Below are positions 1-3,938 of a stretch of DNA of 5,172 bases, in pieces. The position numbers and the translations under genes were made by a program. How positions within the stretch are numbered: position 1 is the first letter of the stretch; every line of letters begins with the position of its first letter. The notes below the pieces were generated by a model. The model saw only the letters and a program-made list of their open reading frames with translations. It made no database searches and was not told the origin of the DNA. Source of the DNA: Acidobacteriaceae bacterium UBA1795 (lineage in GTDB: Bacteria > Acidobacteriota > Terriglobia > Terriglobales > Acidobacteriaceae); the NCBI GenBank assembly GCA_002314435.1, contig DCFV01000177.1:2505-7676 (forward strand). Reading direction: 5' to 3'.

Positions 1-321
1 CCCCACAAGATCCAGGGCATCGGTGCCGGCTTCGTACCCGGCGTGCTCGACACCCACCTCATCGACGAGGTAGTCCAGGTCACCAACGATGAGTCCGTCG
101 AAACCGCCCGCCGCCTGCCCAAGGAGGAAGGCCTCTTCGTCGGCATCAGCTCCGGTGCCGCCGTCGCCGCCGCCCTCAAGGTAGCCGCCCGCCCTGAGAA
201 CGCCGGCAAGCTCATCGTCGCCGTCCTCCCCAGCTTCGGCGAGCGCTATCTCTCCACCATCCTGTTCGAGTCGCTCCGCCAGGAAGCCCTGGCCCTGCCC
301 ACCGAACCAGTAACCCTGTAA
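1..321 (+). CDS. cysK: Cysteine synthase (O-acetylserine sulfhydrylase), C-terminal fragment
   Basis: This PLP enzyme makes cysteine and acetate from O-acetylserine and sulfide in the cytoplasm. Only the last 106 residues are visible; the gene enters from the left edge in frame 1 and stops at TAA 319-321. About two thirds is missing, including the PLP-binding lysine. Family signatures are clear: PHKIQGIGAGFVP at fragment residues 1-13, GISSGAA at 48-54 (the serine-rich stretch that contacts the PLP pyridine ring in the family), and LPSFGERYLST at 76-86. The order and spacing match the end of CysK. PHKIQGIGAGF favours CysK over CysM, although paralogues cannot be excluded from a fragment. The next gene, 69 nt downstream on the same strand, is cysE, which supplies the substrate. 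Codons are strongly C-ending, as in cysE and more so than in the genes further right. GTG at 43 is an internal valine, not a start. Confidence 0.95.
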   Translation, partial: PHKIQGIGAGFVPGVLDTHLIDEVVQVTNDESVETARRLPKEEGLFVGISSGAAVAAALKVAARPENAGKLIVAVLPSFGERYLSTILFESLRQEALALPTEPVTL

Positions 322-329
322 GCCACAGA

Positions 330-374
330 CAGTGGTCAGTGAGCGGCGCGTCACCTGCCGATCACTGGCCACTG
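330..374 (+). repeat. Stem-loop between cysK and cysE
   Basis: Bases 330-342 (CAGTGGTCAGTGA) pair with 362-374 (TCACTGGCCACTG) over 13 positions, with a single G-U wobble if transcribed. The loop is 19 nt. No U-tract follows, so it is not a standard intrinsic terminator. It could be an mRNA processing or stability element within a cysK-cysE transcript, or one copy of a dispersed palindromic repeat. The pairing is directly visible; the role is inference. Confidence 0.6.
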
Positions 375-390
375 ATCCTGATCTCTGTTC

Positions 391-1128
391 ATGCCCTTCT
401 TCGAACGCATCCGCGAAGACATCAACTCCGTCATGGAGCGCGACCCGGCTGCGCGTTCGCGGCTTGAGATTCTCCTCTGTTATCCCGGTCTCTGGGCCGT
501 CTGGATTCACCGCATCAGCCACGGCCTGTGGCGCGCACGCCTCCGCCTCCTCGCCCGCCTGCTCTCTCAGCTCGGCCGCTTCCTCACCGGCGTCGACATC
601 CACCCCGGCGCGCTCCTCGGCCGCCGCCTCTTCATCGACCACGCCACCGGCGTCGTCATCGGAGAAACCGCCATCGTCGGCAGCGACGTCACCATCTACC
701 AGGGCGTCACCCTCGGCGGAACCGGCAAGGGACACGGCAAGCGCCACCCCACCGTCTGCGACCGCGTCTTCATCGGTAACAACGCCAATATCCTCGGAAA
801 CATCACCGTCGGCCAAAACTCCCGCGTCGGCGCCGGCTCCGTCGTGCTCAACGACGTACCCCCCAACTCCACCGTCGTCGGCGTCCCCGCCCACATCGTC
901 TACCGCGCCGGCCAGCGCGTCCTCATCACCGATCCCCACGACATCAAGGACCCCCTCTCCGACGCCCTCATCGCCCTCGCCGACCGCGTCGAGCTTCTCG
1001 AGCAGCAGTTGGGCGGCAAGCATGCGGCCGCAGCAGCACCCTTCGCCGCAGAAGAAGCCGAGCGCTCCGCCTACCGCGAAGAACTCGACCGCCTCAGCGA
1101 CTACGTCTCCATGGGCGAAGGCATCTAG
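391..1128 (+). CDS. cysE: Serine O-acetyltransferase
   Basis: This enzyme transfers acetyl from acetyl-CoA to L-serine to give O-acetylserine, the committed step of cysteine synthesis, in the cytoplasm. The 245-residue protein is the short bacterial form (E. coli has 273). Residues 1-66 are the helical N-terminal part, with DPAARSRLEILLCYPG at 18-33. From about 67 to 170 it has the hexapeptide left-handed beta-helix. Asp69 (VDIHP), His84 (IDHATG) and His119 (RHP) keep the spacing of E. coli Asp143, His158 and His193; the first two form the catalytic dyad. LGGTGK is at 108-113. Residues 190-207 look like a short coiled coil, followed by an Ala-rich linker. The protein ends in GEGI, and a C-terminal Ile is what inserts into the CysK active site in the cysteine synthase complex. 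ATG 391 is the first possible start, because an in-frame TGA lies at 379-381. No Shine-Dalgarno sequence is visible before it. Confidence 0.96.
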   Translation: MPFFERIREDINSVMERDPAARSRLEILLCYPGLWAVWIHRISHGLWRARLRLLARLLSQLGRFLTGVDIHPGALLGRRLFIDHATGVVIGETAIVGSDVTIYQGVTLGGTGKGHGKRHPTVCDRVFIGNNANILGNITVGQNSRVGAGSVVLNDVPPNSTVVGVPAHIVYRAGQRVLITDPHDIKDPLSDALIALADRVELLEQQLGGKHAAAAAPFAAEEAERSAYREELDRLSDYVSMGEGI

Positions 1129-1271
1129 CTGACCCCGAACTAAGTCCAAGTCGACCGGCCTGCCACACGAAACGTCCCGTCTCATCCAGACTTAGGTATC
1201 AGTGCGTGACTTGACCTGCTGGCAAAAATTGGCGGGGGTCCAGGTCTGACCATCGCAAGATGATGGGGTGC

Positions 1272-1297
1272 CCCAGGTCTCGCTTCTGAGACCTGGG
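1272..1297. repeat. Perfect 10-bp intergenic hairpin
   Basis: CCCAGGTCTC at 1272-1281 is the exact reverse complement of GAGACCTGGG at 1288-1297, around a 6-nt loop GCTTCT. It is preceded by GTGCCCCA (1268-1275), a motif that also precedes the hairpins downstream of the next gene. Neither strand has a T-run after the stem, so a rho-independent terminator is unlikely. A dispersed palindromic element is my preferred reading. Confidence 0.65.
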
Positions 1298-1454
1298 AGA
1301 GCAAAATCTCCACCCACCATGAACTGAAAACCGCCCGTAAAGAATGAACCCAACCTCGGCCGCCGCGACCCATCCTCAGCTTCCCTGTGATCCCATCAAA
1401 CCCAGTCGTCCCCAATTCCCTCACCGGTCACATCCTCAGGCAGCCGAGTTGCGG

Positions 1455-1466
1455 TAATCTCCCCCT
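1455..1466 (+). promoter_or_regulatory. Possible leaderless promoter (-10 TAATCT)
   Basis: TAATCT at 1455-1460 matches the TANNNT pattern, and its last T lies exactly 7 nt before the ATG at 1467. That is where a -10 element sits when transcription starts at the start codon itself. The sequence before the ATG is CCCCCT and has no Shine-Dalgarno, which agrees with a leaderless message. No good -35 box is visible at the expected spacing. This is weak evidence from a single short motif. Confidence 0.3.
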
Positions 1467-2390
1467 ATGAAATCAACAAGGCTTATGGGTTGGGTACTTC
1501 GCATTTCGGTCCCTCTCCTGTTTGGCGCCTGCGCGCTGGCTTCAGAGCCGACAACCGTTGATCGCACTCTGGCTGTAACGGGGCCAGTCACTCTGGATGT
1601 ACGAGCCGATCCCGGGGGCATCATCATCACCACCGGCTCTTCCGCGTCCGTTGTCGTGCATGCCTTCATCAAGCCGCTCTACGGCAGGCTCGACTTTGAA
1701 ATCGCCGAAGCCAACATCCTCGCTTTGACAAAGGATCCTCCCATAGAACAGAGCGGAAATCACATCCGGATTGGTTACGCGAAAGACCCGTCGTTGTTAA
1801 GGGCCGTCACCATTCGTTATGAGATTGAAACGCCCCGCGAGACAGCAGTGCAGGCTCACACCGAGTCCGGCGGAATTCGCATCGAGGGGATCACCGGTCC
1901 CGTAGAAGCAGTCACATCCTCAGGCCGCACCCAGATCAGCAATGTCGAAGCAGACATCAAAGTGGCAGATCACTCGGGAGCCATCGTAGTGCGCAGTGCC
2001 GGCGGCAATGTCTTCGTGCGGAATGAATCGGGTGGAATCGAGCTTTCCAGCATTCGCGGGAGCGTCGATGCCGAAACCACCTCAGGCAGCATTGACGCTC
2101 TTCAACTGGGCAGCTCCATCCACGCCGAAACCACTTCCGGCGCGATCCGGATCTCACAAGTGAGCCCAGCGGCCATCCGCGCGCTTTCCAGGTCAGGTGC
2201 AATCAAGGTGGTGCTTGCCAGCGGAGCCGGATACCAGCTCGATGCAATGTCACACTCAGGAAAGATCGCAGGGACCGCCACGAGCGAGTTTCAAACCACA
2301 AAAAACGCTCATAGCCTCAAGGTGCAAATCGGCTCCGGAGGCCCGCTGGTTGATCTCGATACCCATTCCTCTAAGATCGAGATCGATTAG
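1467..2390 (+). CDS. Exported DUF4097-like beta-solenoid protein
   Basis: A 307-residue protein with a Sec signal peptide: basic MKSTR start, hydrophobic core at about 7-23, and a likely cut after Ala25 (CALA/SEP). The LFGAC stretch is a poor lipobox, so a lipoprotein is less likely. The mature part has short beta-strand patterns typical of the DUF4097 (putative adhesin) family. Ser-Gly pairs recur at residues 134, 152, 170, 188, 206 and 224, an exact 18-residue period, each usually followed by a hydrophobic strand such as GGIRI, GAIVV, GGIEL or GAIRI. Looser copies follow at 243 and 264. This implies a right-handed beta-helix or toastrack-like fold with one turn per repeat. No catalytic motif is evident, and the biochemical role is unknown. 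It probably acts in the periplasm or at the cell surface. It is flanked by long gaps and is likely transcribed alone. ATG 1467 is chosen because it begins the signal peptide. Confidence 0.85.
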   Translation: MKSTRLMGWVLRISVPLLFGACALASEPTTVDRTLAVTGPVTLDVRADPGGIIITTGSSASVVVHAFIKPLYGRLDFEIAEANILALTKDPPIEQSGNHIRIGYAKDPSLLRAVTIRYEIETPRETAVQAHTESGGIRIEGITGPVEAVTSSGRTQISNVEADIKVADHSGAIVVRSAGGNVFVRNESGGIELSSIRGSVDAETTSGSIDALQLGSSIHAETTSGAIRISQVSPAAIRALSRSGAIKVVLASGAGYQLDAMSHSGKIAGTATSEFQTTKNAHSLKVQIGSGGPLVDLDTHSSKIEID

Positions 2391-2443
2391 GCACTCCGAA
2401 TTGACTGGATCAGCGGGCTGGCAGAGTGCCCCACCCCAACCCA

Positions 2444-2489
2444 TCCACAGAAGTGGACACCCCATCCTTCGCCTCTTCTCCGGCGAAGG
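2444..2489. repeat. Two tandem hairpins downstream of the DUF4097-like gene
   Basis: The first hairpin pairs TCCAC (2444-2448) with GTGGA (2453-2457) around AGAA. The second pairs CCTTCGCC (2466-2473) with GGCGAAGG (2482-2489) around TCTTCTCC, extendable by a T-G wobble and two further C-G pairs past a mismatch. GTGCCCCA (2426-2433) precedes them, as it does the hairpin at 1272-1297. No T-run follows, so it is not a classic terminator, although position after a stop codon would allow a 3'-end role. It resembles dispersed intergenic repeats I associate with Acidobacteriota; that link is from memory. Confidence 0.5.
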
Positions 2490-2553
2490 GCGGAAGGCCA
2501 CTGACCTCCCGCCCCGATACCGCATGCCCTTCTCCCGCTGGAACCTAGTAAAT

Positions 2554-2582
2554 CTGACAGTTCACAGATCCCAATATGTAAT
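2554..2582 (+). promoter_or_regulatory. Sigma70-type promoter for the maturase-sulfatase operon
   Basis: CTGACA at 2554-2559 matches TTGACA at 5 of 6 positions, and TGTAAT at 2577-2582 matches TATAAT at 5 of 6. The spacer is exactly 17 nt. The predicted start, near 2589, gives a leader of about 35 nt before the ATG at 2624. The surrounding 2545-2605 stretch is clearly more AT-rich than the rest of the window, as expected for a promoter. It is the best promoter match I found here. Confidence 0.6.
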
Positions 2583-2590
2583 TGATATTG
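2572..2590. promoter_or_regulatory. AT-rich dyad over the -10 box, candidate operator
   Basis: CAATAT (2572-2577) and ATATTG (2585-2590) form a 6-bp inverted repeat separated by 7 nt, overlapping the -10 box and the predicted transcription start. ATTGAT is also repeated in tandem at 2581-2592. A repressor bound here would block initiation. No cognate regulator gene is in the window, and AT-rich dyads arise by chance, so this is tentative. Confidence 0.3.
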
Positions 2591-2609
2591 ATTTTCACCT
2601 ATCTCTGAC

Positions 2610-2616
2610 GGAAAGG
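2610..2616 (+). promoter_or_regulatory. Ribosome binding site of the sulfatase maturase
   Basis: GGAAAGG, with an AAGG core at 2613-2616, ends 7 nt before the ATG at 2624. This supports that start. The frame stays open upstream for a while, but the family-typical N-terminus begins just after this ATG. Confidence 0.5.
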
Positions 2617-2623
2617 TTCGTCC

Positions 2624-3901
2624 ATGAGCGATTTGGTGCAGCTGTCGAACCTCTCTCCGTACCCCGCCCAGCCCGGCGCCACGCGTGCCTATCACGCGAT
2701 GGTCAAACCGACCGGATCCATCTGCAATCTTGACTGCACTTACTGCTACTACCTGCACAAGCAGGATTTGCTGGGAAGTCCAAGCAAGTTTCGAATCACA
2801 GACGAGATCCTCGAAAACCACATCCGGCAATACATCGAAGGGCAGGATCGCGATGAGGTCGTGTTCTCATGGCAGGGCGGCGAGCCCACTCTCCTGGGAG
2901 TGGAGTTCTTCCGGAAAGTCATTGAACTCGAAAGGAAATACAAGAAACCAAACCAGCGCATCGAGAACGATCTCCAGACCAACGGCACGCTTCTGAATGA
3001 CGAGTGGGGAGATTTTCTAAAGCAGCATGGGTTTCTGGTTGGCCTGAGCATCGACGGTCCCAGGGATCTCCACGATCACTATCGAATCGCCAAGGACGGC
3101 AAGCCGACCTTTGACAAGGTCTTCGCCGCCGCACAGCTTCTTCATCGACACAACGTTCCGTTCAATGCGCTGTGCGTGGTCAATCGCCTGAACGCAAAGC
3201 ACCCGCGCGAAGTGTATCGCTTCCTCCGGAATGAGATCCGCCCGCGCCAGATGCAGTTCATTCCCTGCGTCGAGCCGAATGTCTTCAAAAACACCGCTCC
3301 CCAGTTTTGGGATCCCGCGACACTGCCGATCCAGGATTCCCCTGCCGCTCATCCTGGCCATCCGGACTCCGTCGTCACCGACTGGTCTGTTGATCCCAAT
3401 GACTGGGGCTCTTTCCTGTGCAAGGTATGGGACGACTGGTATCGACACGACATCGGCAAGGTGTTCGTCAATCACTTTGAGAGCGCGGCCGCCGTGTGGA
3501 TGGGCATGGATGCTCAGATGTGCGTGTATCACCAGTTCTGCGGCAAGGGAGTCGCCCTCGAACACGACGGCAGTCTCTACTCCTGCGATCACTACGTCTA
3601 TCCGGAGTACAAGCTCGGCAACATACGAGAAGTGTCGAGTTCGCGCATGGTCTTCTCTGACCGGCAGCGCGAGTTCGGATTCAACAAGTTCCACAGCCTG
3701 CCGCAGCAGTGCCTTGATTGCAGCTTCCTTTTTGCCTGCAACGGGGAGTGCCCCAAGAACCGCCTGATTCGTACGCGTTCAGGCGAACCCGGATTGAACT
3801 ATCTGTGCAGCGGCTTCCAGAAGTTCTGGCACCACATCGACAAGGACTTGAAAGGCATCTGCAGAGACCTCGCCGCAGGCAGGCGGCCGGGACCACGTTA
3901 A
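2624..3901 (+). CDS. Anaerobic sulfatase-maturating enzyme (radical SAM/SPASM)
   Basis: This cytoplasmic radical SAM enzyme oxidises the active-site Cys (or Ser) of a sulfatase to C-alpha-formylglycine without needing oxygen. It is 425 residues long, slightly above the roughly 370-410 usual for the family. The radical SAM cluster motif CX3CX2C is Cys34, Cys38 and Cys41, within the typical KPTGSICNLDCTYCYY stretch. WQGGEPTL is at 83-90, LQTNGTLL at 117-124 and LSIDGP at 141-146. The C-terminal SPASM domain carries Cys300, Cys306 and Cys321, then CX2CX5CX3C at 363, 366, 372 and 376, and Cys395: the full set for two auxiliary 4Fe-4S clusters. Asp322, right after Cys321, lines up with the proposed catalytic base Asp277 of the Clostridium perfringens enzyme. 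No expected ligand is missing. The sulfatase starting 37 nt downstream, with Cys in its core motif, is the obvious substrate. A peptide-modifying SPASM role is less likely given this context. Confidence 0.95.
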   Translation: MSDLVQLSNLSPYPAQPGATRAYHAMVKPTGSICNLDCTYCYYLHKQDLLGSPSKFRITDEILENHIRQYIEGQDRDEVVFSWQGGEPTLLGVEFFRKVIELERKYKKPNQRIENDLQTNGTLLNDEWGDFLKQHGFLVGLSIDGPRDLHDHYRIAKDGKPTFDKVFAAAQLLHRHNVPFNALCVVNRLNAKHPREVYRFLRNEIRPRQMQFIPCVEPNVFKNTAPQFWDPATLPIQDSPAAHPGHPDSVVTDWSVDPNDWGSFLCKVWDDWYRHDIGKVFVNHFESAAAVWMGMDAQMCVYHQFCGKGVALEHDGSLYSCDHYVYPEYKLGNIREVSSSRMVFSDRQREFGFNKFHSLPQQCLDCSFLFACNGECPKNRLIRTRSGEPGLNYLCSGFQKFWHHIDKDLKGICRDLAAGRRPGPR

Positions 3902-3924
3902 CCCCGGATCGACTTTGATGAAAC

Positions 3925-3928
3925 GGAG
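3925..3928 (+). promoter_or_regulatory. Ribosome binding site of the sulfatase
   Basis: GGAG lies 10 nt before ATG 3939. An in-frame ATG at 3918 would add seven mostly basic residues (MKRRKRP) to the signal peptide but has only a weak GGA before it. This site therefore favours 3939 as the start. Confidence 0.45.
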
Positions 3929-3938
3929 AAAGCGTCCT

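Larger units (their letters stand above)
1129..1466. other. Intergenic region between cysE and the DUF4097-like gene
   Basis: This 338-nt stretch has no convincing gene. It holds a perfect 10-bp hairpin at 1272-1297 and a possible -10 element at 1455-1460. Pyrimidine-rich text fills most of the right half. A 9-nt direct repeat, CATCCTCAG, occurs at 1371-1379 and 1431-1439. Short open frames on the minus strand lack a recognisable protein, a ribosome binding site or a coding pattern. I see no terminator with a T-run after cysE. Confidence 0.6.

Noticed and set aside
332..1132. A 266-codon open frame overlapping cysE in another frame
   Set aside because: It translates to a Ser/Pro/Ala/Thr-rich sequence with no domain. 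It arises because the C-ending codon bias of cysE keeps stops out of the shifted frame.
1140..1195. CTAAGTC/GACTTAG inverted repeat as a cysE terminator
   Set aside because: Only 7 bp with a loop of over 40 nt and no T-run; easily due to chance.
1211..1239. TTGACC at 1211-1216 as a -35 box
   Set aside because: At 16-18 nt spacing the sequence is G-rich (GGCGGGGGT) and offers no -10 element.
1182..1424. An 80-codon minus-strand open frame in the cysE downstream gap
   Set aside because: It spans the palindromic hairpin, has no plausible ribosome binding site and matches no family I know.
1371..1439. Direct repeat CATCCTCAG at 1371-1379 and 1431-1439
   Set aside because: Nine bases in a pyrimidine-rich stretch, with no third copy and no link to a promoter or element boundary.
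1486..1532. Lipobox at LFGAC in the DUF4097-like protein
   Set aside because: The -3 position is Phe instead of a typical Leu, and an ordinary signal peptidase I site (CALA/S) follows directly.
2401..2430. TTGACT at 2401-2406 as a promoter -35 for the maturase
   Set aside because: The matching -10 position reads CAGAGT, a poor fit, and the pair at 2554-2582 is far better.
3017..3694. A 225-codon minus-strand open frame antisense to the maturase
   Set aside because: No recognisable motif or start signal, and it lies wholly inside a well-supported radical SAM gene.
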